A stretch of 64,000 bases of DNA from an uncultured Mucilaginibacter sp. (GTDB lineage Bacteria > Bacteroidota > Bacteroidia > Sphingobacteriales > Sphingobacteriaceae). Where the stretch lies: the NCBI GenBank assembly GCA_913775265.1, contig CAJYJH010000033.1:310001-374000 (forward strand), read 5' to 3'. The notes beneath the pieces were generated by a model. That model was not told the DNA's origin. It searched no databases and worked only from the letters and a program-made list of their open reading frames with translations. The first letter of the stretch is position 1. The number at the start of each line of letters is the position of its first letter. This document shows, in pieces, positions 9,375 to 19,751 of this stretch. Position numbers and translations under genes: made by a program.

Positions 9375-10320
9375 TACGGCCGCTTTAGTCGGGCTAAAAT
9401 CTTTTAAACGTGGTTTGCGCTTAATGGGTAACCATTTTGAATTTACCGTAGTAAGTGACGACGAAAAGTGGGCACAAAGCCGTATTGATGATGCTATTGC
9501 CGAAGTACAACGAATAGAGGCGTTGCTTACTACCTTTAAAGATGATAGCCAAACCAACCAAATTAACCACAACGCCGGCATTACCCCGGTGCAGGTAGAT
9601 CCGGAAGTATTTGATTTGATTGAGCGCTCAGTAAAAATATCGCATTTAACTCAGGGTGCTTTTGATATCACTTACGGCTCGATAGACAAAAGCTTGTGGA
9701 ACTTTGATGTTAACATAAAGCAACTACCGGATGCCGAATTAGCTAAAGCATCAGTAAGGCTTATTAATTATCAAAATGTAGTTTTAGACAGACAAAACAG
9801 AACTGTATTATTGAAAGAACCGGGGATGCGTATCGGTTTTGGCGGTATAGGTAAGGGATATGCAGCAGACCAGGCAAAGCAACTGCTGCAAAAAGCCGGT
9901 GTTAAAAGCGGTATTGTAAACGCAGCAGGTGACTTGGTTACCTGGGGTACGCAGCCCGATGGTAAATCCTGGACGGTTGCCATTGCCGACCCTAACCGCC
10001 AGGTGCCTTATTTTTCAAAGCTTAATATTGGTAACACGGCTATTGCCACATCGGGCAACTATGAAAAGTATGCCATGATTGATGGGAAGCGATATTCGCA
10101 TACCATCGATCCTAAAACCGGCCTGCCGGTAACTGGCATTAAAAGCGTAAGTATTATTTGTCCAAGCGCTGAGCTGGCCGATGCGCTGGCCACCCCTGTT
10201 ACGGTAATGGGGGTAAAGGTAGGCCTTGATTTAATAAATCAACTCAAAGGTGTAGCCTGCCTGATTATCGACGACCATGACCAGTTATATACCTCAAAAA
10301 ATATCAATCTGCATCAGTAA
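9364..10320 (+). CDS. apbE: FAD:protein FMN transferase (ApbE)
   Basis: Attaches FMN from FAD to Ser/Thr of target proteins, using Mg. ApbE motifs are present: GGIGKGYAADQ, NAAGDLVTWG, ATSGNYEKY and SHTIDPKTG. I chose the ATG at 9364 over an upstream TTG at 9358. A frame stop at 9322 limits any further extension. With this start there is no signal peptide or lipobox, unusual because most ApbE proteins are exported. It lies between thioredoxin (11-base overlap) and DUF4266 (5-base gap). No classical FMN-binding target (NqrC/RnfG-like) is in the window, so the substrate is unknown. Confidence 0.92.
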   Translation: MGTNTAALVGLKSFKRGLRLMGNHFEFTVVSDDEKWAQSRIDDAIAEVQRIEALLTTFKDDSQTNQINHNAGITPVQVDPEVFDLIERSVKISHLTQGAFDITYGSIDKSLWNFDVNIKQLPDAELAKASVRLINYQNVVLDRQNRTVLLKEPGMRIGFGGIGKGYAADQAKQLLQKAGVKSGIVNAAGDLVTWGTQPDGKSWTVAIADPNRQVPYFSKLNIGNTAIATSGNYEKYAMIDGKRYSHTIDPKTGLPVTGIKSVSIICPSAELADALATPVTVMGVKVGLDLINQLKGVACLIIDDHDQLYTSKNINLHQ

Positions 10321-10325
10321 ATAAA

Positions 10326-10556
10326 ATGAAAAAAGCATATCAAAATTATGCGTTGCTGGCTTTGGCTGCAGTAAGTTGCAGTTTATTGGCCTCATGCGTG
10401 TCGGTAAAGCCTTACCAAAAAAGCAGGCTCAATGACTCTGAGATGGAATTACGTGCGCGTGCTGCTCAAAAATTTGAGCAAAGCTTTCAGCTTTACCGCG
10501 AGGGTGCATCAGGCGCTAACGGTGGTAAAAGTGGCGGTGGTTGCGGTTGTAATTAA
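10326..10556 (+). CDS. DUF4266 small lipoprotein with C-terminal GCGCN
   Basis: A 76-aa exported lipoprotein: signal with lipobox LLASC (C24), then the family signature VKPYQKSRL, a short charged helix (DSEMELRARAAQKFEQSF), and a glycine-rich tail ending GGGCGCN with C73 and C75. The function is unknown. From memory, this family is typically encoded with thioredoxin, ApbE and DUF3570, as here. The tail contains one serine in GASGANGG, a possible flavin-attachment site, and a CGC pair that could bind metal or a heme/thiol partner (both inference). Confidence 0.85.
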   Translation: MKKAYQNYALLALAAVSCSLLASCVSVKPYQKSRLNDSEMELRARAAQKFEQSFQLYREGASGANGGKSGGGCGCN

Positions 10557-10570
10557 TAGCGAGCCAGTAA

Positions 10571-11803
10571 ATGAAAAAACTATATTTAAATGTTGCCATG
10601 CTTTACCTGGGCATATTGGCATCTCATGCACAAGTAGCCCCGCCCGCGCCTGCTAAGACGGATACCTCCAGTACGGCTTACCATTCCAGGAAACTTACTC
10701 TGGATGAAGTAAATCTGGTATCAGCCTATTATCATCAGGATGGTAATCACTCGGCGGTAACCGGCGGTATTGGTACGGAGCTATTAACCGATTTTGCCAA
10801 CACCATTGATGTACAGTTGTCGAATTATAACAAACGTGGTCGTAAAAATACCTTTCTGTTTGAGTTAGGCGTGGATCATTACTCGTCGGCTTCATCAGAC
10901 AAAATAGACCCATCGACTATATCATCCGCATCAAAATCTGATAACCGTATTTATCCTTCGCTCAACTGGACACGTTCTAACGAGCAAACAGGTAATGCCT
11001 ATGGTTTTACTGGTTCCTACTCGCACGAGTACGATTATCAATCATTTGGTGCAGCTTTTAATCTGACACGTTTATCTAAAAATAAAAATACGCAGTTTGA
11101 TATGCGTTTACAGGTCTTTTTAGATACCTGGAAAGTAATATTACCTATTGAACTGCGAGCGGCGGCTTATGGAACAACAGTGGATTTAAAACATGGCCCT
11201 GAAGAATCGGCACCACGTAACTCATTTAGTGCAGCATTTTCTGTTTCACAAGTGATTAGTACCCGTTTGCAAGCTTTGCTAGCCATCGAGCCATCTTACC
11301 AACATGGCTTGCTTTCTACCCGTTACCAGCGGGATTATTTTACCGACGGATCATTAAGGGCAGAAACTTTGCCCGGTAAACGTTACAAGTTGCCCATAGC
11401 TGCCCGGTTCAATTATTTTCTGGACGATCATTATGTTATTCGTACCTATTATCGTTACTACATGGATAATTGGGGCATCAGAGCGCATACAGCCGAGGTG
11501 GAGATACCGGTTAAGCTAACATCGTTTGTATCTGTAAGTCCGTTTTACCGGTACAACACCCAACAAGGCACCCGTTATTTTGCACCCTACGGGCAGCACA
11601 ACCCTAACGCTCCATACTACACCAGCGATTACGATTTGGCCGATCTGCACAGCAGCTTTTTTGGTGCCGGTTTCCGTATCACGCCGCCGAAAGGCGTTTT
11701 TGGCTGGCAGCATTTAAGTATGCTGGAGTTGCGCTACGGCCATTATGTACGCTCAACCGATTTAAGCTCGAATATCGTAACTATGAATTTGAAATTTAAG
11801 TAA
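10571..11803 (+). CDS. DUF3570 outer-membrane beta-barrel protein
   Basis: A 410-aa protein with a cleavable signal (about 1-20, ending SHAQ) and alternating hydrophobic/polar strands typical of an outer-membrane barrel. The last strand ends in LKFK at the C terminus. It has the DUF3570 hallmarks of a basic/aromatic-rich repetitive strand pattern and YYxxDxG-like turns (YYRYYMDNWG). It is last in the Rieske-Trx-ApbE-DUF4266 run, 14 bases after DUF4266. It may form the outer-membrane part of an envelope redox or metal system (inference). Transcription ends at the hairpin just downstream. Confidence 0.85.
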   Translation: MKKLYLNVAMLYLGILASHAQVAPPAPAKTDTSSTAYHSRKLTLDEVNLVSAYYHQDGNHSAVTGGIGTELLTDFANTIDVQLSNYNKRGRKNTFLFELGVDHYSSASSDKIDPSTISSASKSDNRIYPSLNWTRSNEQTGNAYGFTGSYSHEYDYQSFGAAFNLTRLSKNKNTQFDMRLQVFLDTWKVILPIELRAAAYGTTVDLKHGPEESAPRNSFSAAFSVSQVISTRLQALLAIEPSYQHGLLSTRYQRDYFTDGSLRAETLPGKRYKLPIAARFNYFLDDHYVIRTYYRYYMDNWGIRAHTAEVEIPVKLTSFVSVSPFYRYNTQQGTRYFAPYGQHNPNAPYYTSDYDLADLHSSFFGAGFRITPPKGVFGWQHLSMLELRYGHYVRSTDLSSNIVTMNLKFK

Positions 11804-11822
11804 CATTGTATTAATTAGTACA

Positions 11823-11863
11823 AAACAAAATGAGCTGCCCTTATCGAGCAGCTCATTTTGTTT
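11823..11863. terminator. Bidirectional terminator between DUF3570 and asnS
   Basis: A perfect 16-bp inverted repeat, AAACAAAATGAGCTGC with its complement around a 9-base loop, lies between two convergent genes. A/T runs on both arms give a U-tract in either direction. Confidence 0.85.
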
Positions 11864-11879
11864 AAACACTTTATGAAGA

Positions 11880-13316
11880 TTAAAACTCTGCGTTTTTAGG
11901 GAACCTTGGGAAAGGGATAACATCACGAATATTACCCATGCCGGTAACAAATAGTACCAGACGCTCAAAGCCTAAGCCGAAGCCGCTATGCGGACAAGCG
12001 CCGAAACGGCGGGTGTCCAGGTACCACCATAAGTCTTCTTTAGGGATGTCCATTTCGTCCATGCGCTGCTCCAGTTTATCCAGGCGCTCTTCACGCTGCG
12101 ATCCGCCCACAATTTCGCCAATACCCGGAAACAGGATGTCCATTGCACGCACAGTTTTACCGTCGTCATTTTGGCGCATGTAAAAAGCTTTAATTTCTTT
12201 CGGATAATCGGTTAATATTACCGGCTTTTTAAAATGCTTTTCAACTAAGTAACGTTCGTGCTCCGATTGCAAATCAGCACCCCAGCCTTCAATCAGGTAC
12301 TGGAATTTTTTCTTTTTATTCGGTGTCGAGTCTTTTAAAATGTCGATAGCCTGGGTATAAGTCAGACGCTCAAAGTCGTTGTCTAAACAAAACTGCAGTT
12401 TGTCAAGCAAAGTCATATCCGAGCGTTCTTGCTGCGGTTTGCCTTTCTCTTCTTCCTGCAAACGCTGGCTCAAAAACTCAATGTCCTCACGGTTGTGTTC
12501 TAACGCATATTTAATTACGTATTTCAACAAGCCTTCCGCCAAGTCCATATTGTCGTCCAGGTCGTAAAAAGCCATTTCGGGCTCAATCATCCAAAACTCG
12601 GCTAAGTGGCGGGTCGTATTCGAGTTTTCGGCACGGAAAGTAGGCCCAAAAGTGTAAATATCACTTAAAGCCATGGCACCCAATTCGCCTTCTAACTGGC
12701 CCGATACCGTTAAGTTAGTAGCTTTACCAAAAAAGTCTTGTTTAAAATCAATCTCGCCGGTTTCTGTTTTTGGAGGGTTTAATAAATCCAGGTTGGTTAC
12801 TTTAAAAGCTTCGCCGGCACCTTCAGCATCAGATGCGGTAATAACCGGCGTGTGCAGATAAACAAAACCTCTTTCCTGAAAAAACTGGTGTACCGCAAAA
12901 GACAGGCTGTTACGCACCCGGAAAATAGCACCAAAGGTGTTGGTGCGGAAACGCAGGTGAGCAATTTCGCGCAAAAACTCCAGGCTATGCTTTTTAGGCT
13001 GAAGCGGATATTTTTCAGGGTCGCTATCACCTAATATCTCAATCTCCGTAGCTTTTACCTCAACAGTCTGGCCTTTACCTAGCGAGGCAATCAGTTTGCC
13101 TGTAGCGCTAATGGCAGCACCGGTAGTAATGCGTTTAAGCAAGGCTTCGTCGGTGTTGTTAAAATCAACTACCACCTGCAGGTTGCTATTGGTTGAGCCA
13201 TCATTTAAAGCAATAAACTGATTATTACGAAAGGTACGTACCCATCCTTTAACATTTACTTCCTGCTCGGCTGGTGCGGTTTGCAACAGTGCTTTAATTT
13301 TAATGCGTTGGCTCAT
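11880..13316 (-). CDS. asnS: Asparagine--tRNA ligase
   Basis: Charges tRNA-Asn. The protein is 478 aa, as expected for bacterial AsnRS. An N-terminal OB-fold anticodon-binding domain (about 1-115) is followed by a class II catalytic core. Motif 2 is [21 protein letters not shown], shown here in part: FRAENS...EFWMIE. Motif 3 is GLGFERLV near the end. The AsnRS-specific core sequence ends with [19 protein letters not shown] -7 element lies about 25 bases upstream, giving a very short leader. It is monocistronic, facing the DUF3570 gene. Confidence 0.97.
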   Translation of the reverse strand: MSQRIKIKALLQTAPAEQEVNVKGWVRTFRNNQFIALNDGSTNSNLQVVVDFNNTDEALLKRITTGAAISATGKLIASLGKGQTVEVKATEIEILGDSDPEKYPLQPKKHSLEFLREIAHLRFRTNTFGAIFRVRNSLSFAVHQFFQERGFVYLHTPVITASDAEGAGEAFKVTNLDLLNPPKTETGEIDFKQDFFGKATNLTVSGQLEGELGAMALSDIYTFGPTFRAENSNTTRHLAEFWMIEPEMAFYDLDDNMDLAEGLLKYVIKYALEHNREDIEFLSQRLQEEEKGKPQQERSDMTLLDKLQFCLDNDFERLTYTQAIDILKDSTPNKKKKFQYLIEGWGADLQSEHERYLVEKHFKKPVILTDYPKEIKAFYMRQNDDGKTVRAMDILFPGIGEIVGGSQREERLDKLEQRMDEMDIPKEDLWWYLDTRRFGACPHSGFGLGFERLVLFVTGMGNIRDVIPFPRFPKNAEF

Positions 13317-13339
13317 ATCTTATATTAAATAATGAGCGG

Positions 13340-13347
13340 CAAAAGTA
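13340..13347 (-). promoter_or_regulatory. Bacteroidota -7 element for asnS
   Basis: The minus strand reads TACTTTTG, matching the TAnnTTTG element of the Bacteroidota housekeeping sigma factor. A TTG at the -33 position lies 20 bases further upstream (13368-13370). Predicted start of transcription is about 17 bases before the asnS ATG. Confidence 0.55.
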
Positions 13348-13390
13348 CAATTTATTAGGTAAGGAGACAATCACTACACTATTAAACCAA

Positions 13391-13885
13391 TTAGTTAACA
13401 GTATTTGCAGAATGTATCTGAGCTTGAAGCATTCCGTTTGTAAAAACGATATTGTCTGGAAAGTACTTGCTATCGCCTCTTGTTTTTTGGAATGTAAGAT
13501 TAAAGCTACCTTTCATTGTATTACTAGCTTCATCATAGCTATTGATTATCAGTTTGTTTGTAGTGGTACTGCTTAGTTTGTATTCGCTTACAAGAACGTC
13601 TAAGCCCACAGTAGTATAAAAATAAGCATTAACTTCAGGCTGCAGGTAAGTTCCTGCACCCTTGCTTTTAAATTTTATGCCAAGGGTTTCTTCGCCAATA
13701 CGGGCGATGATTACCGTGGAGTCTTTGAGAGTAGTATTAACAAAACCTGTATATGGGTTTTTCGCGATCCAAGCCGTATTGTTCTTTTGTGCAGAGACAG
13801 TGTATTCGGCTTTTGTTGAATTTTCTTTTTTGCAAGCGCACAGCAGTAGCGATGCAATGGATAAACCTAGGATAAAACTTCTCAT
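13391..13885 (-). CDS. Small lipoprotein, DUF6252-like
   Basis: An exported 164-aa protein with a lipoprotein signal (LLLCAC, C16 or C18, then KKE). The mature part is a predicted all-beta domain with NNTAWIAK near residue 35 and a KGSFNLTF strand near 128, which recalls the DUF6252 family of Bacteroidota lipoproteins. No catalytic motif is visible. It is divergent from dnaG across 138 bases and 74 bases from asnS. Function unknown. Confidence 0.7.
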   Translation of the reverse strand: MRSFILGLSIASLLLCACKKENSTKAEYTVSAQKNNTAWIAKNPYTGFVNTTLKDSTVIIARIGEETLGIKFKSKGAGTYLQPEVNAYFYTTVGLDVLVSEYKLSSTTTNKLIINSYDEASNTMKGSFNLTFQKTRGDSKYFPDNIVFTNGMLQAQIHSANTVN

Positions 13886-13982
13886 AACGGATATTTTAAA
13901 AACCTATACGGTATTTATTAGCTGGTTGTAACAGTGAGTAAATTTTATTAATTTACACACAGGGGTATCAGCCTCAAATACC

Positions 13983-13990
13983 TACTTTTG
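13983..13990 (+). promoter_or_regulatory. -7 element upstream of dnaG
   Basis: TACTTTTG sits 33 bases before the dnaG ATG, matching TAnnTTTG. No clear TTTG -33 partner is seen at the usual distance, so the call rests on the -7 element and position. Confidence 0.42.
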
Positions 13991-14023
13991 TTATCCCGTT
14001 TTAAAATAGCGTTATTCTAAAGC

Positions 14024-15958
14024 ATGATTACTAAAGCCACCATCGACCGTATAATGGAAGCCACCGATATTGTGGAGGTGATTGGCGAGTTTGTGCAGCT
14101 TAAAAAACGCGGTGCCAATTTTATTGGCCTATCGCCGTTTGCTAACGAAAAAACACCGTCGTTTACCGTATCTCCGGCTAAAGGCATCTTCAAAGATTTT
14201 TCTACCGGTAAAGGTGGTTCGGCCGTTACTTTTTTAATGGAGCACGAAAAGTTCAGCTACCCCGAAGCGCTGAAGTTTTTGGCCAAAAAGTACGGTATCG
14301 AGGTAGAAGAACTACAGGATAAACCCGAGAATTCTGCTGCCGACAGCTACCGCGAAAGCTTGATGGTGGTGACCAATTTCGCTTCCAAGTTTTTCCAGGA
14401 AGCGATGTGGGACACGGGCGAGGGTAAGAGTATAGGCTTGAGCTACTTTAAAGAACGCGGCTTTACTACCGAAACCATCAAAAAGTTTGAGTTGGGTTAC
14501 TCGCCCGACCATTGGGAGGCTTTTACGTCGGCTGCTATTAATAAAGGTTACCAACCACAGTATCTGGAAGAAAGCGGTCTGTCGGTAAAGCGCGACAATG
14601 GCACGCTGTACGACCGTTACCGCGGACGGGTGATGTTCCCGATACATGGTTTTACCGGTCGGGTAATTGCCTTTGGCGGACGTACGCTTAAAACCGACAA
14701 AAAGGTACCCAAGTACGTTAACTCGCCTGAGTCCGAAATTTACCATAAGTCGAACGTGCTTTATGGTTTGTTCTTTGCCAAAAGGGCCATTCGCGACGAT
14801 GATAATTGCTACTTGGTAGAAGGTTATGCCGATGTGCTTTCGGTACATCAGGCCGGTATCGAAAACGTGGTGGCCTCGTCGGGTACGTCGTTGACGGTAG
14901 AGCAAATCCGCCTGATTGGCCGGTTTACCAAAAACATCACCATTTTGTATGATGGTGACGCGGCGGGTATCAAGGCTTCACTGCGCGGTTTGGACCTGAT
15001 CTTGGAAGAAGGGCTCAATGTAAAAGTTGTGCTTTTTCCGGATGGGCACGATCCTGATTCTTATGTGCGTTTGGTGGGCAGCAGTGCTTTCAGGACCTAC
15101 ATCGACCAGAATAAAAAAGACTTTATATTATATAAAACCGGCATCCTGCTTAAAGAAGCCGGTAATGATCCCATACAGCGGGCCAACGTAATACGCGAAA
15201 TTGTAGAGAGCATAGCGCGTATTCCGGACTCTATTAAAGCTTCGGTTTTTATACGCGAGTGTAGCCAGCAGCTGCAGATTGATGAGCGTATCCTGCTTAC
15301 CGAGCTTAATAAGATGCGGCTGGCTAAAAACAAAAAAGACCAGCCCCGACAACCTTACGAAGAGCTACCACCGCCAGACGAGCCTCATTTTTTTGATGAG
15401 CCGGTTACTGCCCCAGCCAAAGCTGTAGAAAGTAGCCCGACGCAGGAGCGCGAAATTATTCGTCTGTTGCTGGTTTATGGTAACCAAATCATTAATTGGG
15501 ATAATATTGCCAACACCTACATCGGTCCGTTCATTGTTGCCGAGTTGAGCGATGTGGAGTTTGATCAGTCTGCTTGCAAGCAGTTTGTGGAGATTTACAA
15601 ACAGCAACTGGAAAACGGCGTACTGCCCGACGAGCAGTTTTTTATCCATCACCCCGATAAGCAGATTGTTGACCTGACGGTAGACATGCTGTCGACCAAA
15701 TATACCTTGAGTGAAAACTGGTACAACATGCATAAAATTTTTGTGCACGAAGAACAGATGAATATGAAGGCCGTAATACTGGGTGCCATCTTTCACCTCA
15801 AAAAGCAGAAGGTGGGTAAAATTTTGGAACAGTTGCGGGTAGACCTTAAAAACGCTCAAAACCCTACCGATCAGGATATTATCATGACGCAGTACATGCA
15901 GATGAAAAAAATCGAAAAACATATTGTAGATTATCTGGGTTCGGTTATCATCAAATAA
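14024..15958 (+). CDS. dnaG: DNA primase, zinc-ligand-free type
   Basis: Makes RNA primers for replication. The N-terminal CHC2 domain aligns with E. coli DnaG (GLxPFxNEKTPSFTVSPAK) but the four zinc ligands are S37, A40, D58 and T61 instead of Cys, His, Cys, Cys, with spacing kept exactly. The TOPRIM core is intact: E266 in LVEGYADV, D310 and D312 in YDGDAAG. A helicase-interacting C-terminal region follows a Pro-rich linker (about 445-480). At 644 aa it is normal length. The next gene starts 2 bases later. Loss of zinc ligands also occurs, from memory, in Flavobacteriia, so it is probably a lineage trait and not decay. Confidence 0.95.
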   Translation: MITKATIDRIMEATDIVEVIGEFVQLKKRGANFIGLSPFANEKTPSFTVSPAKGIFKDFSTGKGGSAVTFLMEHEKFSYPEALKFLAKKYGIEVEELQDKPENSAADSYRESLMVVTNFASKFFQEAMWDTGEGKSIGLSYFKERGFTTETIKKFELGYSPDHWEAFTSAAINKGYQPQYLEESGLSVKRDNGTLYDRYRGRVMFPIHGFTGRVIAFGGRTLKTDKKVPKYVNSPESEIYHKSNVLYGLFFAKRAIRDDDNCYLVEGYADVLSVHQAGIENVVASSGTSLTVEQIRLIGRFTKNITILYDGDAAGIKASLRGLDLILEEGLNVKVVLFPDGHDPDSYVRLVGSSAFRTYIDQNKKDFILYKTGILLKEAGNDPIQRANVIREIVESIARIPDSIKASVFIRECSQQLQIDERILLTELNKMRLAKNKKDQPRQPYEELPPPDEPHFFDEPVTAPAKAVESSPTQEREIIRLLLVYGNQIINWDNIANTYIGPFIVAELSDVEFDQSACKQFVEIYKQQLENGVLPDEQFFIHHPDKQIVDLTVDMLSTKYTLSENWYNMHKIFVHEEQMNMKAVILGAIFHLKKQKVGKILEQLRVDLKNAQNPTDQDIIMTQYMQMKKIEKHIVDYLGSVIIK

Positions 15959-15960
15959 TA

Positions 15961-16326
15961 ATGGCACAGCATCTGGAATTAGGGCGCAGGGGAGAAGCTT
16001 TGGCAAAAGCTCATCTGGAGGCGGCCGGTTACGAAATACTGGATGAAAACTGGACTTTTGGAAAAGCTGAGGTGGATTTAATTGCTTATAAAGACCGCGT
16101 GATTATATTTACCGAAGTAAAAACCCGTACGGGCAGCGGCTTTGGCGAACCGCAGGATTTTGTAGACGACCGCAAGCAAAGATTATTAGCCACCGCTGCC
16201 GACGAGTACATTTATTTGATGAACCACCAGGGCGAAATACGCTTTGATATTATTGCCATACAATTTACAAGGCAAAACACGTATACACTTAACCATATTG
16301 AGGATGCTTTTTGGCCACAAGGCTAA
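15961..16326 (+). CDS. YraN/UPF0102 family nuclease-like protein
   Basis: A 121-aa protein of the UPF0102 family, a PD-(D/E)xK fold of uncertain role. The family start LGRRGEALA is at 7-15, and the catalytic set D39 and E52-x-K54 (in AEVDLI...FTEVKTR) is complete. It follows dnaG with a 2-base gap, so it is cotranscribed; a role in DNA metabolism is suggested but unproven. Confidence 0.9.
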   Translation: MAQHLELGRRGEALAKAHLEAAGYEILDENWTFGKAEVDLIAYKDRVIIFTEVKTRTGSGFGEPQDFVDDRKQRLLATAADEYIYLMNHQGEIRFDIIAIQFTRQNTYTLNHIEDAFWPQG

Positions 16327-16344
16327 ATACAGAACAATGTATAA

Positions 16345-17415
16345 ATGAAATATAAACACATTCTAAACCTGTCTGCTGGTCTGATCCTGTTTTGCAGCTG
16401 TAATCCTAAAAATCAGTCAGTCAATATCAACATCAGTCCCGATGCTGGTACCAACTACAAGCAGGGTGAAAAAGTGGAGGTGAAGTTGGATATACCTGTC
16501 GATTATAAAGCCGACTCCATTGTATACTTGCTCGACTCTGCAAGGATTGATACCAAAAAAGATGGTTCGCCATTGAGCCTCGCTACCGATACTTACACGT
16601 TGGGCACTAAGCTTATTACGGCTAAGGTTTATAGTGAGGGCAAAGAGCAGGAAGTAAGCACCAATATTAACATCCTGGCATCTAAAACGCCGGAGCTGAT
16701 GAGTTTTCAGGTTGAAAAGATTTTTCCGCACGATACGTCATCATTTACGGAGGGCCTGGAATACCATGACGGTATCTTGTACGAAAGCGACGGTGGTTAC
16801 TGTAAAGACGGCCAAAAGTCAAGCTTGCGTAAGGTTGACATTGCTACCGGTAAGGTGATACAAAAAGCAGATAATGATTGCGATACGTTTGCTGAGGGTA
16901 TCACCGTAATTGATAATAAGGTAATACAGCTCACCTACCACGAGCGGGTAGGCTACGTGTACGACAAAAACAGTCTGAAGCTTCTCTCTAAATTTAATTA
17001 CATGCAAGGCGAAGAAGGCTGGGGCTTGTGTAACGATGGTAAATATCTGTACACCACTACCACCGGTACCAACCAGATATTTGTGATGGACAAAGACAAT
17101 TACCGCACTGTGCGCGAGATTGATGTTTATGACGATAAAGGGCCGGTTAACAACCTAAACGAGCTGGAATATATCGATGGCATGCTATATGCCAACATTT
17201 GGGAGATGGATGATATTGTGGTGATTGATCCAAAAACAGGTGCTGTAGTTCAACGTATAGACCTAAGTACTTTATACTCAAAAGAACAGCGCCAAAAAGA
17301 TGGTGCCGATGTACTGAACGGTATTGCCTGGGATGCCGTCGGAAAGCGCCTGTTTGTAACGGGTAAAGACTGGCCTAAATTATATCAGATTAAGATTGTT
17401 AAACCCAAGGCTTGA
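16345..17415 (+). CDS. Glutaminyl-peptide cyclotransferase, lipoprotein
   Basis: Plant-type (Glu_cyclase_2) glutaminyl cyclase, which converts N-terminal Gln of peptides to pyroglutamate. The N terminus is a lipoprotein signal (FCSCN, C20 likely lipidated). Residues about 25-110 look like an extra beta domain. A five-bladed propeller-like domain follows, with family motifs FTEGLEY, EGWGLCNDG, NELEYIDGMLYANIW and NGIAWD. In Bacteroidota many exported proteins carry N-terminal Gln after signal cleavage, which gives this enzyme substrates in the periplasm (inference). 18 bases after the YraN gene. Confidence 0.88.
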   Translation: MKYKHILNLSAGLILFCSCNPKNQSVNINISPDAGTNYKQGEKVEVKLDIPVDYKADSIVYLLDSARIDTKKDGSPLSLATDTYTLGTKLITAKVYSEGKEQEVSTNINILASKTPELMSFQVEKIFPHDTSSFTEGLEYHDGILYESDGGYCKDGQKSSLRKVDIATGKVIQKADNDCDTFAEGITVIDNKVIQLTYHERVGYVYDKNSLKLLSKFNYMQGEEGWGLCNDGKYLYTTTTGTNQIFVMDKDNYRTVREIDVYDDKGPVNNLNELEYIDGMLYANIWEMDDIVVIDPKTGAVVQRIDLSTLYSKEQRQKDGADVLNGIAWDAVGKRLFVTGKDWPKLYQIKIVKPKA

Positions 17416-17511
17416 GAATATAGACTCAATTCAATGCCCGACGCGTTAATGTGTCGAGCATTTGTTTATACTGTATAAACGCAAGTTTTAATTCTGCATC
17501 TCCAATAACTA

Positions 17512-17838
17512 TTAAATGGATTGGCCAAATTTGTTTGCCGGTTCCCAACGTTCTAATTGGTCATCCACAAAATACAGCCAATAATTAGTTTGAGTATTGG
17601 TTACGTCGAAGCCGATATATTGCACTATTTCGATCAATTTGTTATTCTCCGGTGACTTTTTTGCAGCTATGGTGCTGTCTGGCTTTTTGCGTAACACTTG
17701 CTGCGCTTCAGCTTTACTCATGCCTAACTTAATTAAAGAGGTATTTACAGGTCTAGTTGCTTCGATCACCGCAACACAAGAAGTTAATGATAAAGCGGCA
17801 GAGCCGAAGAGTAAAGTTTTAAGGAAATGACGTCTCAT
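17512..17838 (-). CDS. Small lipoprotein with BamE/SmpA-like domain
   Basis: A 108-aa protein with a lipoprotein signal (LSLTSC, C21). The mature part has the beginning of a BamE/SmpA-like fold: LIKLGMSKAEAQQVLRKKPDS, i.e. a GMSKAEAQQVL helix followed by strands YWLYFVDDQLERWE. The family match is by pattern only. It stands alone, convergent with the cyclase gene. A pgi terminator lies upstream of it. Function unknown. Confidence 0.65.
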   Translation of the reverse strand: MRRHFLKTLLFGSAALSLTSCVAVIEATRPVNTSLIKLGMSKAEAQQVLRKKPDSTIAAKKSPENNKLIEIVQYIGFDVTNTQTNYWLYFVDDQLERWEPANKFGQSI

Positions 17839-17909
17839 GTTAGGTTGAATTAGTTAGTGTTTTCGACCTGTTGGATCGTCTTAAGTTTAGTTACTTACAG
17901 ATATGTTAC

Positions 17910-17943
17910 AAAAAAAGCAGCAACCTTACTGGCTGCTGCTTTT
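17910..17943 (-). terminator. Terminator of pgi
   Basis: The minus strand reads AAAAGCAGC, loop, GCTGCTTTT, followed by a run of T. It lies 26 bases past the pgi stop codon. Confidence 0.85.
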
Positions 17944-17969
17944 CTGATCAGTTAATATTATTTACTCGA

Positions 17970-19631
<1,662 letters not shown>

Positions 19632-19632
19632 T

Positions 19633-19640
19633 CAAAAGTA
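19633..19640 (-). promoter_or_regulatory. -7 element upstream of pgi
   Basis: The minus strand reads TACTTTTG, 20 bases before the ATG, matching TAnnTTTG. No clear -33 element is visible. Confidence 0.42.
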
Positions 19641-19704
19641 AATTTTTTTTATTTGCTTTTACCGGCCGAAAGATATTAAATATTACCGGTCTTAATGTTA
19701 AAAC

Positions 19705-19751
19705 TACACTATTATCTTAGTGTTTTTGATACACTATTAATTTAGTATTTT
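19705..19751. repeat. Tandem palindromic operator-like repeats
   Basis: Two 22-base near-identical copies (19 of 22 positions) start at 19705 and 19730, a period of 25. Each is itself a dyad, ACACTA-N6-TAGTGT in the first copy and one mismatch in the second. They lie in the 262-base gap between divergent pgi and the 145-aa gene. The arrangement looks like two operator sites; no regulator gene is adjacent. Confidence 0.5.

Noticed and set aside
14096..14216. DnaG N-terminal region as frameshifted or mis-sequenced because of missing Cys
   Set aside because: Flanking sequence aligns without gaps to E. coli DnaG and all four ligands are replaced with spacing kept, so the change is real.
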